DNA from: Gallibacterium anatis DSM 16844 = F 149
GTDB taxonomy: Bacteria > Pseudomonadota > Gammaproteobacteria > Enterobacterales > Pasteurellaceae
Assembly: GCF_000379785.1 (NCBI RefSeq)
Contig: NZ_KB903684.1
Location: 133-33,319 of the forward strand
Reading direction: 5' to 3'
DNA length: 33,187 nt
Part shown: in pieces, positions 9,410 through 19,548 of the stretch
Layout: each line of letters begins with the position of its first letter
Numbering within the stretch: the stretch's first letter is position 1
Made by a program: the position numbers and the translations under genes
The notes under the pieces: generated by a model
What the model was told of the DNA's origin: nothing
Databases searched by the model: none
Seen by the model: the letters and a program-made list of their open reading frames with translations, nothing else

Positions 9410-10732
9410 TCAATTTGACTGTTTTGCCAGACGTGCAAACTCTTGTCCACGCACTTCAAAATTCGGGAATTGATCCAAACTCGCACAAGCTGGGGAAAGC
9501 AGTACCATATCGCCGGCTTTTAATTTCGGTCTAATCTGCTCAATCGCTTGCTCCATAGTGTCCACCACCACACTTTGTGATGATAACTCTGCCAACGGCA
9601 ATTTATCTTGACCGAAGCAATAACAGAAAATATTCGGTTTATTGATTAATGGTTTAAGATCGCTGAAATCCGCTTTTTTGCCGTCACCGCCCAATAATAG
9701 ATATAAATTACCTGCCACCTGCAAACCGTTCAATGCTGCTTCAGTACTGCCTACATTGGTCGCTTTAGAGTCATTCACCCAACGCACACCGTTTTCATAA
9801 TGTACCGTTTGAAAACGATGATCCAGACCGGCAAAAGATTGCAGCGCATCAATAATGCCTTGCTGTGGAATTTTGACCGCTTGAGCTAAGGCAATCGCCG
9901 CCAACGCATTCATATAATTATGACGACCAATCAATTTCATTTTCTCAACATCCAACAACAAACGGCTGTCGGTTGCTAAATAAGTATGCCCCCACATCTC
10001 CTGTAAATAATAATCGGCGTGTTTTTCCGCAAAACTCAACAAACGATGTTGCGGTTCACGATAATCCGGATAAGTTGCCCGATCTTCATTATTAACCACT
10101 ATCGTTTCTGCGTGACGATAAATGCGTAATTTCGCCTGACGATACTCTTCCATATCATCATAACGGTTCATATGATCTTCAGAAATATTTAAAATGGTTG
10201 CTGCCGCCGCATTCAAACTGTAAGTGGTTTCTAATTGAAAACTTGATAATTCAAGCACATATAACTGGCAACCTTTGCCTAGCAACGATAATGCCGGAAT
10301 GCCGATATTGCCACCGATACCAACATTTAAATCTGCCGCTTTCGCCATTTCATAAACTAAGGTAGTAACGGTACTTTTACCGTTAGAACCGGTAATTGCC
10401 ACAATCGGCGCATCCGCTTCACGACAGAAAAGTTCAATATCGCCAACAATTTCAACACCCTTTTCACTCGCTTTGCGAATTTCCGGTGTTTTTAGTGAAA
10501 TGCCCGGACTTAACACAATCAAATCACTCTGCAACAGCCATTCCTGATTTAAACCGCCGGTATGTACGGCAATGTCTGCCGGCAATTGATCCAAACCTGC
10601 CGGTTTTTCTCGGGTGTCAATCACCTGTAAATTCACTTTTTTATCTGCGAAATAAGAAACACAGGATAATCCGGTTTTTCCTAATCCCACTACTGTTACT
10701 GTTTTGCCTGTATAGTTATATTGATTTGCCAT
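9410..10732 (-). CDS. murD: UDP-N-acetylmuramoylalanine--D-glutamate ligase
   Basis: MurD adds D-glutamate to UDP-MurNAc-L-Ala. The 440-residue protein has an N-terminal nucleotide-binding fold ([11 protein letters not shown]), the P-loop GSNGKST at 115-121, and the conserved WVNDSKATN and [12 protein letters not shown] motifs of MurD. The ATG at 10732 is chosen because GGAGG lies at ideal distance. A TTG start four codons upstream would put that ribosome-binding site inside the gene. It follows mraY after 18 bp. Confidence 0.97.
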   Translation of the reverse strand: MANQYNYTGKTVTVVGLGKTGLSCVSYFADKKVNLQVIDTREKPAGLDQLPADIAVHTGGLNQEWLLQSDLIVLSPGISLKTPEIRKASEKGVEIVGDIELFCREADAPIVAITGSNGKSTVTTLVYEMAKAADLNVGIGGNIGIPALSLLGKGCQLYVLELSSFQLETTYSLNAAAATILNISEDHMNRYDDMEEYRQAKLRIYRHAETIVVNNEDRATYPDYREPQHRLLSFAEKHADYYLQEMWGHTYLATDSRLLLDVEKMKLIGRHNYMNALAAIALAQAVKIPQQGIIDALQSFAGLDHRFQTVHYENGVRWVNDSKATNVGSTEAALNGLQVAGNLYLLLGGDGKKADFSDLKPLINKPNIFCYCFGQDKLPLAELSSQSVVVDTMEQAIEQIRPKLKAGDMVLLSPACASLDQFPNFEVRGQEFARLAKQSN

Positions 10733-10750
10733 TTTCGCCTCCAACCACAG

Positions 10751-11833
10751 TTAACGTAGCTTCAATGTTACTAAGCCGAGTAACACCAAAATTAAAGAAA
10801 CGATCCAGAAACGCACGATAACACGAGGTTCCGGCCACCCTTTCAATTCAAAATGGTGATGAATTGGAGCCATACGGAAAATACGCTGTTTTCTTAATTT
10901 ATAAGAACCCACCTGCAAAATAACCGATAAAGTTTCAATAACAAATACGCCGCCCATAATAACTAACAGAAACTCTTGACGCACCAATACCGCGATTGTA
11001 CCAATTGCACCACCTAATGAGAGCGAACCGACATCTCCCATAAAAACCTGTGCCGGATAAGTATTGAACCAAAGGAAACCTAATCCCGCACCGACCATTG
11101 CAGTACAAACCACCACCAATTCTGCACTGTATTTAATGTATGGAATATGCAAATAATCAGCGAAATTCACGTTACCGGTCGCCCACGCAATTAAAGCAAA
11201 TGCGGCTGATACCAACACGGTCGGCATAATCGCCAAACCGTCCAATCCATCCGTCAAATTCACAGCATTACTGGTACCGACAATCACAAAATAGGATAAC
11301 ACGATATAGAACAACCCGAGTTGCGGCATAATCTCTTTAAAGAACGGCACAACCAACAATGTGGCATTGCTATCTTTACCGAGCAGGTACATCCCGATTA
11401 CTGCCACAAAGGCAATCACCGAAAGCCAAAAATATTTCCAGCGAGCGATCAAACCATCCGTATTTTTACGCACAACTTTACGATAATCGTCGACAAAACC
11501 GACCGCACCATAACCAAACAACACAAACAGCACAAACCAGACATAAGGGTTATCCAAGCTCGCCCACAACAAGGTGCTGACACCAATGGAAGCCAAAATC
11601 ATAATGCCGCCCATTGTCGGTGTACCACGTTTGCTAAAGTGGCTTTCCGGTCCATCATTACGCACCACCTGACCGATTTGCAATAACTGTAGTTTACGAA
11701 TCACTTTCGGCCCGATCCACAAACAGAATAATAAGGCGGTCAATAACGCCAAAATAGCGCGTACGGTAATATATGAAAAAACATTAAAAAATGTGTGATA
11801 TCGAACTAAAAACTCACTAACCCAAACTAACAT
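10751..11833 (-). CDS. mraY: Phospho-MurNAc-pentapeptide translocase
   Basis: MraY transfers phospho-MurNAc-pentapeptide to undecaprenyl phosphate, forming lipid I at the inner membrane. The protein has 360 residues, identical to the E. coli length, with about ten membrane segments. It contains the metal/substrate motifs [21 protein letters not shown] and [11 protein letters not shown], and ends with the histidine motif [13 protein letters not shown]. Its ATG lies inside the last codons of murF (7-bp overlap), indicating coupling. Confidence 0.98.
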   Translation of the reverse strand: MLVWVSEFLVRYHTFFNVFSYITVRAILALLTALLFCLWIGPKVIRKLQLLQIGQVVRNDGPESHFSKRGTPTMGGIMILASIGVSTLLWASLDNPYVWFVLFVLFGYGAVGFVDDYRKVVRKNTDGLIARWKYFWLSVIAFVAVIGMYLLGKDSNATLLVVPFFKEIMPQLGLFYIVLSYFVIVGTSNAVNLTDGLDGLAIMPTVLVSAAFALIAWATGNVNFADYLHIPYIKYSAELVVVCTAMVGAGLGFLWFNTYPAQVFMGDVGSLSLGGAIGTIAVLVRQEFLLVIMGGVFVIETLSVILQVGSYKLRKQRIFRMAPIHHHFELKGWPEPRVIVRFWIVSLILVLLGLVTLKLR

Positions 11834-13221
11834 TGTTCAAAACCTTTAAATGAATCAATCACTTGTTCCATTTTCATAGAACGAGATCCTTTAACTAATA
11901 TTGAAATTGTTTTTCCGGCTTTCATTTGTTGCGCCGCATACTGCTGTAAATCGGCAATTAATTCCGCCTTATCCTGATAATGTTTGCCACCACAAGTTTG
12001 ACTAATCACGCGACTATATTGACCAAAGCTCATCACCTGATCCAAGTTTGCATTCAATGCCGCCTCTGCCACCTGCTGATGACATTGTTCCGTACTCTCT
12101 CCCAATTCTGCCATATCCCCGACGACTAACACTTTCACTTGCTGCGGTGCGGAGTGCAACACAGAAATTGCCGCTTTTAATGAATCAACATTGGCGTTGT
12201 AGGTATCATCAAGCAAAGTGAGTTGAGAATTGACTTCAATCGGGAATAAACGCCCTTTCACCCGTTTTCCTAATGCCAAACCTTTTTTTACATCATCCAA
12301 AGTTGCGCCTAAAGCGATCGCCAATGATGCGGCTGCCAAGGCATTGCTGACATTATGTAACCCTAAATAAGGCAATTCGATCTCAATCTCGCCTTGTGGC
12401 GTACAAAGCACAAATGAAAAACCGATATTTGTGTGTTGAATCGCTCTCGCATAAATATCGGCTTCAGAATGAGTAAGAGAAAAACGCTTGATTGGATGTT
12501 GCGCAATATTTTGTTGCCACATTGGCAAATAGTTGCAGTCTTGATTGATAACCGCAATGCCATTTTCAGTTAAACCTTGATAAATTTCGCCTTTTGCTTT
12601 TGCAACACCTTGTAGCGAGCCAAAACCGGCTAAATGCGCCGGCGCAACATTATTCACTAATGCCACATCCGGTCTGGCTAATTGCGTGGTATACGCAATT
12701 TCACCGGCGTGATTTGCACCCAATTCAATCACAGCAAAACGGTGTTGATCAGTTAATCTTAATAATGTCAACGGCACACCGATATCATTATTAAAATTAC
12801 CGGCAGTAAACAACACCTCATCGGCATTTTTTGCTGTTTGTTGCAGAATCGCCGCTGTCATCTCTTTGACCGTAGTTTTACCGGACGATCCGGTCATCGC
12901 TGCCACTTTCGGATTGACCTGTTGACGCACCCACAACGCCAGCTGTCCTAACGCTTTTTTGGTATCGGCAACCACCAACTGAGGCACCGAAACAGCCGGA
13001 TCAGCCTGTTCAACTACCAAAATTTTTGCACCCTGTTGCGATACTTGCGCCAAAAAACGGTGTGCATCAAAACTTTCTCCGCGTAAAGCAAAGAAAACAC
13101 TGCCGCAACAATCTGTGCGGCTATCTGTTGTTACCTTATCCACTTCAAGCTCAGCCGAAGGCGGGTTCACCTCTTTCGCTGACAACAACTCACTTAAAGC
13201 AGCAAAACTCACTTTTATCAT
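11827..13221 (-). CDS. murF: UDP-MurNAc-tripeptide--D-Ala-D-Ala ligase
   Basis: MurF adds the D-Ala-D-Ala dipeptide made by Ddl, completing the UDP-MurNAc-pentapeptide. The 464-residue protein shows the uridine-binding N-domain ([19 protein letters not shown]), the P-loop GSSGKTT at 111-117, the motif [13 protein letters not shown] and a C-domain ending in [14 protein letters not shown], which is characteristic of MurF. It overlaps mraY by 7 bp and follows murE after 12 bp. Confidence 0.97.
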   Translation of the reverse strand: MIKVSFAALSELLSAKEVNPPSAELEVDKVTTDSRTDCCGSVFFALRGESFDAHRFLAQVSQQGAKILVVEQADPAVSVPQLVVADTKKALGQLALWVRQQVNPKVAAMTGSSGKTTVKEMTAAILQQTAKNADEVLFTAGNFNNDIGVPLTLLRLTDQHRFAVIELGANHAGEIAYTTQLARPDVALVNNVAPAHLAGFGSLQGVAKAKGEIYQGLTENGIAVINQDCNYLPMWQQNIAQHPIKRFSLTHSEADIYARAIQHTNIGFSFVLCTPQGEIEIELPYLGLHNVSNALAAASLAIALGATLDDVKKGLALGKRVKGRLFPIEVNSQLTLLDDTYNANVDSLKAAISVLHSAPQQVKVLVVGDMAELGESTEQCHQQVAEAALNANLDQVMSFGQYSRVISQTCGGKHYQDKAELIADLQQYAAQQMKAGKTISILVKGSRSMKMEQVIDSFKGFEQC

Positions 13222-13233
13222 TCGTTATGCTAT

Positions 13234-14700
13234 CTATGTAAAATTTAATAATTGAGAAACGATTTCACGATCAGAAAAATGATGCTTAGTATGCCCGATA
13301 ATTTGATAATCTTCGTGACCTTTTCCGGCAACAAGAATCACATCATTGGCGTTGGCACAGGCAAAAGCATAAACCAAAGCCTGTTTCCGCTGGTGAATTA
13401 TAGTAGCGTTATTTGGAAAGTCTAGACCCTGCACAATATCATTAATAATTGCTGCTGCATCTTCAGTACGTGGATTGTCATCGGTAATCACAATATGATC
13501 GGCAAGCTGTTCGGCAATTTTTGCCATTTGCGGTCTTTTGCCTTTGTCACGATCACCGCCACAACCGAAAACACACCATAACTGTCCATCACAATGTAAA
13601 CGTGCCGCACGCAACGCTTTATCCAAAGCATCCGGCGTATGCGCATAATCTACAATAGCAGTCGGTCTGCCTTCTGCAGTAAAGCATTCCATTCTGCCGC
13701 AAACACCTTGCAACTGATTGACACTGTCGCTCAAGCAAGAAAGCGAATACCCTAACGACAACAACGTTGCCGTTGCCAGCAACAAATTACAGACATTAAA
13801 TTCGCCAATTAATTGCGAATGAAAAACGGCTTTGCCCCAACTTGAATCAACAGTGATTGTTACTCCTTGTTGGTGATAAACCAAATTTGTCGCTTTTAAC
13901 CAACGTTTATGCTGTGGCTGAAAATCACTTTGCAGACTCACTTCAATCGCATCATCCATTTGTTGCAACCACTGTTTACCGACTTCATCATCCGCATTAA
14001 TAATACGATTCGGCACATTAAACTCGGTAAATAACATTTTCTTGGCATCGGCATAAGCCTGCATAGTGTGATGATAATCCAGATGATCCCGACTTAAATT
14101 AGTAAATACTGCTGCCGCAAACTGCAATGCGTCTACTCTATGTTGCACTAAACCGTGAGAAGAAACTTCCATTGCTACAAAATCAGCTTGATGCGCCACA
14201 AACTCTGCCAAATTACGCTGAATTTCCACAGCTGAGCCGGTGGTGTTGGTCGCCGCTTTGACCTGCTGATAAAAGCCGTTACCGATCGTCCCCATTACCG
14301 CACTTTTTTTGCCTAACAAATGTGTCCATTGCGTTAATAAATTGGCAACTGTGGTTTTACCATTGGTGCCGGTAACGCCTACTAACGTGACCTTTTGTGA
14401 AGGATGATGATAAAAAGCACCTGCTAAGGAAGATAATTGATGAGCAAGCCGATAAACATAAATGAAAGGGATATTGTCGTGCCATTCAGTTCGTGCCTGA
14501 TCTTGCGGATCTTCGCTTTCTAAAATAACAACAGCTGCACCGGCGGCAACTGCCTGTGCTGCAAATTTTCTGCCGTCAAGCTGATGCCCGATTAGCCCGA
14601 TAAAAACATCGCCTGACTGAACTGCTCTGCTATCCAACTGCAAGTGGTTCAACGGCTGTTCCGGTAATGAAATCGCAAAATATTGATTTAATCGCTGCAT
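13234..14700 (-). CDS. murE: UDP-MurNAc-dipeptide--meso-diaminopimelate ligase
   Basis: MurE adds the third residue of the peptide stem. The 488-residue protein has the P-loop GTNGKTT at 111-117 and the N-terminal [14 protein letters not shown] motif. The specificity motif DNPR at 408-411 marks meso-diaminopimelate rather than L-lysine as substrate, so the wall is of the usual Gram-negative type. It lies 11 bp downstream of ftsI and 12 bp upstream of murF. The window has the full murC-F ligase set, interleaved with ftsW, murG and mraY as in E. coli. Confidence 0.97.
   Translation of the reverse strand: MQRLNQYFAISLPEQPLNHLQLDSRAVQSGDVFIGLIGHQLDGRKFAAQAVAAGAAVVILESEDPQDQARTEWHDNIPFIYVYRLAHQLSSLAGAFYHHPSQKVTLVGVTGTNGKTTVANLLTQWTHLLGKKSAVMGTIGNGFYQQVKAATNTTGSAVEIQRNLAEFVAHQADFVAMEVSSHGLVQHRVDALQFAAAVFTNLSRDHLDYHHTMQAYADAKKMLFTEFNVPNRIINADDEVGKQWLQQMDDAIEVSLQSDFQPQHKRWLKATNLVYHQQGVTITVDSSWGKAVFHSQLIGEFNVCNLLLATATLLSLGYSLSCLSDSVNQLQGVCGRMECFTAEGRPTAIVDYAHTPDALDKALRAARLHCDGQLWCVFGCGGDRDKGKRPQMAKIAEQLADHIVITDDNPRTEDAAAIINDIVQGLDFPNNATIIHQRKQALVYAFACANANDVILVAGKGHEDYQIIGHTKHHFSDREIVSQLLNFT
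14297..14305 (-). other. Haemophilus-type DNA uptake 9-mer (in murE)
   Basis: ACCGCACTT on the plus strand is the complement of AAGTGCGGT, the Haemophilus-type uptake signal core. A T-run follows, as is usual for functional copies. It is one of only two exact matches I found in the window, so it may be chance. Confidence 0.35.
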
Positions 14701-14711
14701 CGTCTTTATCC

Positions 14712-16487
14712 TTAATTATGGCGTTGATTTTCTGTCTTAAGTGAATCGATATGCACAATGCGTTTCGCACTCTTGGTTTCACCTTCAATGCCGTCCGGCT
14801 TAATATTCTTCACTCTTAAAGTGTGTCCCATAATTTTTGAGAACACCGGTGCCGAAATCGAACCACCATAATATTTACCAGCGGTCGGATTATTGATCAA
14901 AATGACCAATGCAAATTGCGGATCACTAGCCGGCGCTACCCCAGCAGTATAAGCAATATATTTATCAACATAGCGACCATTTTCCAATTTTTTCGCTGTA
15001 CCGGTTTTAATTGCAACGCGATAACCCGGCACTGCCGCAGCAATACCACCACCGCCAGGCAAAGCCACACTTTCCATCATATGTACCACTTCACGCGTCA
15101 CTTTTTCTGAATAAATACGTTCACCGATAACCGGCGGATCCACTTTGGTAATGGATAACGGACGATATAAACCGAAACTGCCTAAAGTGACATAAGCGCG
15201 TGCCAGTTGTAGCGGGGTAACAGTTAAACCATAACCATATGCCACAGTTGCACGTTCAATATCTGCCCAACGCTTGCGATTGTATGGCAATGTTCCGGAT
15301 TGCTCACCCACTAAGCCTAAATTGGTCGGCATACCAAAACCAGCTTTGTGATAGGTATTCATCAAGACTGAAATCGGCATCTGTAACGATAAACGGCTCA
15401 CCCCGACGTTACTTGATTTTTGCAAAATACCGGTAATCGAAAGCTCATTTCTCGGCGCAACATCTCGAATGGTATGTCCGTTCACTACAAACGGTTTAGT
15501 GTTAACAATGGTATCCGGCGACACAATTTTTTGCGTCAATGCGGTTAAAACCACAAACGGTTTCACAGTTGAACCCGGCTCAAAAGTATCGGTAATCGCA
15601 CGATTACGGCGCATTTCCGCCTGTGATCCTAAAATATTGTTCGGGTTATACGAAGGTGCAGTCGCCATCGCCAAAATTTCGCCGGTACTGATACTGACCA
15701 ACACCGCCGTGCCTGACTCCGCTTTATTTTCTGCAACCGCCTTTTTGATTTCACGGAACACCATTGATTGCAAATGTTTATCGATGCTTAAAGTAACATC
15801 GTGCGCATCATATTTTTGTGTAGTGGAAATATTTTCAATCACATTACCGGATTTATCTTTGCGATAGGTTTTAGAACCTGATTTTCCGGTCAATAATGCG
15901 TTAAAACTCTTCTCAATGCCCTCGATTCCCTGACCGTCAATATCGGTATAACCCAATAATTGAGCAGACTCCTCAACGGTCGGATAAAAACGGCGATACT
16001 CTTTCTGCAAAGAAACGCCGGTAATTTTCAATTCACGAATGTAATTGGCAATAGTCGGTGAAATTTGACGATCTAAATAGACAAATCGAGATTTAGGATT
16101 TTTATTTAAACGTGAAATCAGCCCGTTCAATGAAGTATTTAACGCTTCAGATAAACGCTGCCAACGATCTTTCTCCATTAATGAGTTTTTGCTGAAAATC
16201 TCTTTCGGATCGGCAATAACGGAATAGTTTTCCACACTGACAGAAAGCAACTCACCGTTACGATCTAAAATATCACCACGGATATAAGGAATTTGTTCAG
16301 TACGGAGTGAACGTTTATTTGCTTCGGAAATTAAGACATCTGACTGCACCAACTGCACATAGGCTGCTCTTGCCACCAATGCTGCTAATAGAGCCAAGAC
16401 AATAACGATGGTAGACCAGTATCTGCCCTTCACAAAACTGCTTGAGTTCTGACTATAACTAGAAGATTTTTTTTTCACCTTTGCCAT
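14712..16487 (-). CDS. ftsI: Septal peptidoglycan transpeptidase FtsI (PBP3)
   Basis: FtsI is the class B penicillin-binding protein that cross-links septal peptidoglycan and works with FtsW. The 591-residue protein has a basic cytoplasmic tail, one membrane segment at about residues 25-41, a pedestal domain with [15 protein letters not shown], and a transpeptidase domain. The catalytic motifs are complete: the SxxK serine is Ser306 (EPGSTVKP), SSN is at 358-360, and KTGT is at 494-497. The low-complexity basic N-terminus is normal for cytoplasmic anchors. It lies between ftsL and murE and is the beta-lactam target in related pathogens. Confidence 0.97.
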   Translation of the reverse strand: MAKVKKKSSSYSQNSSSFVKGRYWSTIVIVLALLAALVARAAYVQLVQSDVLISEANKRSLRTEQIPYIRGDILDRNGELLSVSVENYSVIADPKEIFSKNSLMEKDRWQRLSEALNTSLNGLISRLNKNPKSRFVYLDRQISPTIANYIRELKITGVSLQKEYRRFYPTVEESAQLLGYTDIDGQGIEGIEKSFNALLTGKSGSKTYRKDKSGNVIENISTTQKYDAHDVTLSIDKHLQSMVFREIKKAVAENKAESGTAVLVSISTGEILAMATAPSYNPNNILGSQAEMRRNRAITDTFEPGSTVKPFVVLTALTQKIVSPDTIVNTKPFVVNGHTIRDVAPRNELSITGILQKSSNVGVSRLSLQMPISVLMNTYHKAGFGMPTNLGLVGEQSGTLPYNRKRWADIERATVAYGYGLTVTPLQLARAYVTLGSFGLYRPLSITKVDPPVIGERIYSEKVTREVVHMMESVALPGGGGIAAAVPGYRVAIKTGTAKKLENGRYVDKYIAYTAGVAPASDPQFALVILINNPTAGKYYGGSISAPVFSKIMGHTLRVKNIKPDGIEGETKSAKRIVHIDSLKTENQRHN

Positions 16488-16507
16488 TATTATTTACTGT
16501 CCTCTAA

Positions 16508-16828
16508 TTATTCAATAATTAACACTTCCTGATCATCTTGCGTAGATTGCATTCCCAACTGTTTTGCAATTCCCTCAATACGTGTGCGATCACTCAATGC
16601 ACTATCTTCCAAACGCAAATTAAGTGCTTCACTTTGCAATGCCTGATATTCAGTCTGTAACTGATTCTTTTCGCTGATCGCCAAACGGGTTAAATGCGTT
16701 ACCCAAATGGTCGACACTGCGCTAATCAATAACGCAATCAACAACAGCATCACCGTTTTATTGGCTTGGAAAATATCATCCACAATAATTCGCCATAACG
16801 GATAACGATCATAACGATTAAAAATCAT
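16508..16828 (-). CDS. ftsL: Cell division protein FtsL
   Basis: FtsL is a short bitopic membrane protein that forms a complex with FtsB and FtsQ and activates FtsW-FtsI. The 106-residue protein has one membrane helix at about residues 26-46 ([17 protein letters not shown]) followed by a periplasmic heptad-rich helix ([20 protein letters not shown]) that fits a coiled coil. Conservation in this family is weak, so position matters: it overlaps rsmH by four bases (ATGA) and precedes ftsI by 20 bp. Confidence 0.92.
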   Translation of the reverse strand: MIFNRYDRYPLWRIIVDDIFQANKTVMLLLIALLISAVSTIWVTHLTRLAISEKNQLQTEYQALQSEALNLRLEDSALSDRTRIEGIAKQLGMQSTQDDQEVLIIE

Positions 16829-17790
16829 AATAACCTCTCTGCAACACGTAATACCGCACTTCGAGAACGGCTATTGACAGCAATTTCCTGTTCACTTGGC
16901 ATAATTGCTTTACCGATAATCTTCAATTTTTGATTGCGTTCAATTTGATCTTCTGTCAACGGCAAGCCTCTTGGAATATCGTCACCTTTGCTCTGCTTTT
17001 TCATAAAACGTTTGACCAAACGATCTTCTAACGAATGGAAACTAATAATTGATAAGCGCCCTTGCGGTGCTAACACCTCAATGGCTGCCGTTAAAATTTT
17101 CTCTAACTCCTCCAATTCGCTATTAATAAAAATACGAATTGCCTGAAAACTCCGGGTTGCCGGATGTTTATGTTTCTCTTTAACCGGAATAGATTGTGCA
17201 ATTAATTGTGCCAACTGAAGGGTGCGGGTAAGTGGTTCTGTACCGTTTAATTTGGCTTGTTGATTGAATTGAACAATATTTCTCGCAATACGTTTCGCAA
17301 AACGCTCTTCACCGAATGTTTTTAACACCCAAGCAAGATCACTTTCCGAAACCTGTTGTAACCATTGTGCTGCGGAAAGCCCTTTTGTCGTATCCATACG
17401 CATATCTAAAGGCCCATCCTGCATAAAACTGAAGCCGCGTGCCGCTTGATCAAGCTGTGGCGAAGAAACACCTAAATCCAACAAAATGCCGTCAATTTTG
17501 CCGATTAGCTGATATTTTTCGCAAATTTCATTAATTTCTGAAAAGTTGTGGTGTTCTATGGAAAAACGAGGATCCTGAATGGATTGCGCAGCGGCGATAG
17601 CCTGCGGATCACGATCAATCGCAATCAAGCGACCGTGTTCGCCTAACAAGGAGAGAATACGACGAGAATGACCGCCACGACCGAAAGTACCGTCAATATA
17701 AATACCGTTCGGCTTGATTGCTAAACCATCCACTGCTTCATTCAATAAAACAGTAAAGTGTGAAGGATCTGAATAGGTGACTTGTTCCAT
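16825..17790 (-). CDS. rsmH: 16S rRNA (cytosine(1402)-N(4))-methyltransferase
   Basis: RsmH (MraW) methylates N4 of C1402 in the ribosomal P site using S-adenosylmethionine. The protein has the SAM-binding core ([18 protein letters not shown]), the motif [22 protein letters not shown] and the C-terminal [18 protein letters not shown] block, all diagnostic. I take the ATG at 17790 (321 residues). A GTG at 17802, directly abutting the mraZ stop codon, would add four residues but has no visible ribosome-binding site. The gene overlaps ftsL by an ATGA junction. Confidence 0.95.
   Translation of the reverse strand: MEQVTYSDPSHFTVLLNEAVDGLAIKPNGIYIDGTFGRGGHSRRILSLLGEHGRLIAIDRDPQAIAAAQSIQDPRFSIEHHNFSEINEICEKYQLIGKIDGILLDLGVSSPQLDQAARGFSFMQDGPLDMRMDTTKGLSAAQWLQQVSESDLAWVLKTFGEERFAKRIARNIVQFNQQAKLNGTEPLTRTLQLAQLIAQSIPVKEKHKHPATRSFQAIRIFINSELEELEKILTAAIEVLAPQGRLSIISFHSLEDRLVKRFMKKQSKGDDIPRGLPLTEDQIERNQKLKIIGKAIMPSEQEIAVNSRSRSAVLRVAERLL
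16853..16861 (-). other. Haemophilus-type DNA uptake 9-mer (in rsmH)
   Basis: This is the second exact complement of AAGTGCGGT found. It encodes part of the conserved SAVLR stretch near the end of RsmH, so protein constraint may explain it. Confidence 0.3.
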
Positions 17791-17802
17791 ATAAAAATTC
17801 AC

Positions 17803-18261
17803 TTATAAAAACAAAGTTTTTAACTCTTCAGACGTTGCCATCGTACCACTGCTACCAATTTGAATGTCTTGTTCGATTTGCTGCTGCCATCTGTCGGCTT
17901 GCCAAATCTCAAATTTGTTAAGCTGACCGACCAGCATAATTTCTTTTTCTAGGGCGGCATGTTGTCTTAATGCGGGACTAAGCAAGATACGACCGGTCTT
18001 ATCCAACTCGCATTCTGTTGCATATCCCAACATAACACGTTGTAAACGTCGTCCAGTTTCATCAAAATTCGGTAATTGCAGTAATTTCTGCTCAATAATT
18101 TCCCATTCAGAGAGAGGATAAAGTAAAAGGCAAGGTTGACGAATATCGGCAGTACAAATTAATTGTCCCTGCTCTTTTTCCTGTAATTCTGCACGATAAC
18201 GAGTCGGGATCGCCAAACGCCCCTTTGCATCAAGATTAATCAACGATGCGCCTCGAAACAT
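17803..18261 (-). CDS. mraZ: Transcriptional regulator MraZ
   Basis: MraZ is a ring-forming DNA-binding protein of the AbrB-like fold that represses its own dcw promoter in E. coli. The 152-residue protein has the E. coli length. It contains the two tandem MraZ repeats, each with the DxxGR motif ([10 protein letters not shown] near residue 10; [11 protein letters not shown] near residue 85). It is the first gene of the dcw cluster and its stop codon lies just before the alternative rsmH GTG. Three repeats upstream are its probable binding sites. Confidence 0.97.
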   Translation of the reverse strand: MFRGASLINLDAKGRLAIPTRYRAELQEKEQGQLICTADIRQPCLLLYPLSEWEIIEQKLLQLPNFDETGRRLQRVMLGYATECELDKTGRILLSPALRQHAALEKEIMLVGQLNKFEIWQADRWQQQIEQDIQIGSSGTMATSEELKTLFL

Positions 18262-18300
18262 ACTCGTTACCTATAAAATGAACCGAAAAAGAGAATTTAT

Positions 18301-18327
18301 TACCACTATTTACCACAATTTACCACT
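18301..18327 (-). promoter_or_regulatory. Three tandem MraZ-box-like repeats
   Basis: On the minus strand GTGGTA occurs three times at exactly 10-bp intervals (plus-strand TACCAC at 18301, 18311 and 18321), about 40-65 bases upstream of the mraZ start. E. coli MraZ is known to bind three direct TGGG-type repeats with similar spacing. These have the same architecture with TGGT in place of TGGG, so autoregulation is inferred. They fall just downstream of the predicted transcription start. Confidence 0.7.
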
Positions 18328-18335
18328 TCCCGCTA

Positions 18336-18364
18336 AGTCTATGCTTTGAAAACCCTGATTGCAA
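18336..18364 (-). promoter_or_regulatory. Candidate dcw promoter upstream of mraZ
   Basis: The minus strand has TTGCAA (18364-18359), a 17-base spacer and TAGACT (18341-18336). Each box matches consensus at four of six positions, with ideal spacing. Its placement next to the MraZ-like repeats supports it more than the box sequences do. Confidence 0.45.
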
Positions 18365-18410
18365 GCGATTAGTTCAATCTTTACAAAGAATTTTGGGGGT
18401 GTCGGAAAAG

Positions 18411-18436
18411 AAAAATCTCATTATCTGCTGAATGAG
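18411..18436 (-). terminator. Weak rho-independent terminator after the GntR gene
   Basis: On the minus strand CTCATT (18436-18431) pairs with AATGAG (18422-18417) around an 8-base loop, followed by ATTTTTCTTTT. The stem is short and AT-rich, so termination between the regulator gene and the dcw promoter may be incomplete. Confidence 0.5.
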
Positions 18437-18490
18437 CTATTTCAATATCAATTTGATAATGCTTTTCTTTCATTAACCCCAGTTCAGATA

Positions 18491-19402
18491 TCACTGATGT
18501 ACTAATCTGATACTATTCATCAAAGATTTTTTAGCAGTATTTAAATGGCGTTTTAGTTCTGTGATCGCTCCCAAGTCGTCTTGACTGACAATCTTCACTA
18601 AAACGGCTAAATGTTCTTCAACTGCTAAAATATTTCTTGTTTTTAAATCTCTGTTATCCCATTGATAATGAAAGTTAAAAATTATAGAAATCAGCTCAAT
18701 AAAATCATTAATAAAGGGGTTATCCGCAGCAGATAAAATAATCGAATGAAATTGATGATCCAATTTGGCAAAATCAGTAAATTGTTCCGAAATATGTTCT
18801 CGAAGAACTCTATGTTCTTGTAGCAACATTCTCATTTGACTCCATCTCACATCTGATTGAGGCAAGTTCATAAAGCAATTTAAAGCGTGGCACTCCAACA
18901 TTTCTCTTAATTCAAATAATTTATCGGCATAATGAGGCGTAAATGCGACCAATTGCCACTCTCCCCTACCTAAATTTTTAATAAGATTAAATCTGGAAAA
19001 TTGTATGAGATATGCTCTAACTGAAAAAATATCAACATTTGCATTTTTAGCTAACCATAACTCTGAAATTTTATCTCCAGGTTTAATCACTTTTGTTCTC
19101 ACAATTTCTTGAAAGTAGGATTCAATTTTTTTAAGAGATTTCGGATCATTTTGCTTTGTTTTTAACAAAGTAAATTTATCTTTTTCTTTCGGTTCCCGGC
19201 ATACAACATAATTTTCATTCTGTTTCACTAAAATACCTTTTTTCAATAATTCAGATAAAACAGAACGGATTGTTGTTCTACTAACGTTATATAAAGAAGC
19301 AAGAATCACTTGTGAAGGTAAAGGTGAATCCAATACTTTTGCAGAAATAGCATCCATTACCTGATTAGCAACTTCATTTCTTAGTTCAAAGTCTCTACTC
19401 AT
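18491..19402 (-). CDS. lgoR: GntR/FCD-family regulator, LgoR-like
   Basis: This is a 303-residue regulator resembling E. coli LgoR (YjjM), the activator of L-galactonate genes, over its whole length. Residues ~25-70 form a GntR winged helix (ASLYNVSRTTIRSVLSELLKKG). Residues ~95-152 look like a second GntR-type winged helix (VIKPGDKISELWLAKN ... GRGEWQLV). The rest is an FCD ligand domain with probable metal ligands Asp215, His219, His264 and His286 (DHQFHS, EEHLAVL, LKRHL). It is divergent from the dehydrogenase gene, the usual place for a local regulator. AGAGGA precedes the ATG. The DNA is very AT-rich (15 G+C in the 60 bases at 19081-19140). A hexuronate regulator of the UxuR/ExuR group is the main alternative. 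Confidence 0.75.
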   Translation of the reverse strand: MSRDFELRNEVANQVMDAISAKVLDSPLPSQVILASLYNVSRTTIRSVLSELLKKGILVKQNENYVVCREPKEKDKFTLLKTKQNDPKSLKKIESYFQEIVRTKVIKPGDKISELWLAKNANVDIFSVRAYLIQFSRFNLIKNLGRGEWQLVAFTPHYADKLFELREMLECHALNCFMNLPQSDVRWSQMRMLLQEHRVLREHISEQFTDFAKLDHQFHSIILSAADNPFINDFIELISIIFNFHYQWDNRDLKTRNILAVEEHLAVLVKIVSQDDLGAITELKRHLNTAKKSLMNSIRLVHQ

Positions 19403-19477
19403 TTTCTATCCTCTTTTCATAAAAAACATATAAAAAACATTAAAACATTTTGCCATTCACATTACTACAACTAAATT

Positions 19478-19506
19478 CTGAAATTCTTTTGTAAAGCGCA
19501 AATAAT
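19478..19506 (+). promoter_or_regulatory. Candidate promoter of the sugar-acid operon
   Basis: CTGAAA (19478-19483), a 17-base spacer and AATAAT (19501-19506) form a plausible sigma-70 promoter about 43 bases ahead of the dehydrogenase ATG. ACTACA (19464-19469) and its inverse TGTAGT (19512-19517) flank it, 48 bp centre to centre, and could be operator halves; this is speculative. Confidence 0.3.
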
Positions 19507-19548
19507 AGCTATGTAGTTAATTTTCAATAAGTAAAATAAGGATTAAAA

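Noticed and set aside
10396-10821. 141-residue antisense frame over murD/mraY
   Set aside because: It spans two real genes on the other strand and shows no recognisable domain.
11321-11686. 121- and 73-residue antisense frames over mraY
   Set aside because: Two overlapping frames rich in His, Gln and Thr mirror the codon bias of mraY and are not credible proteins.
15469-15867. 132-residue antisense frame over ftsI
   Set aside because: It lies opposite the catalytic region of ftsI, with no start-site support or known family.
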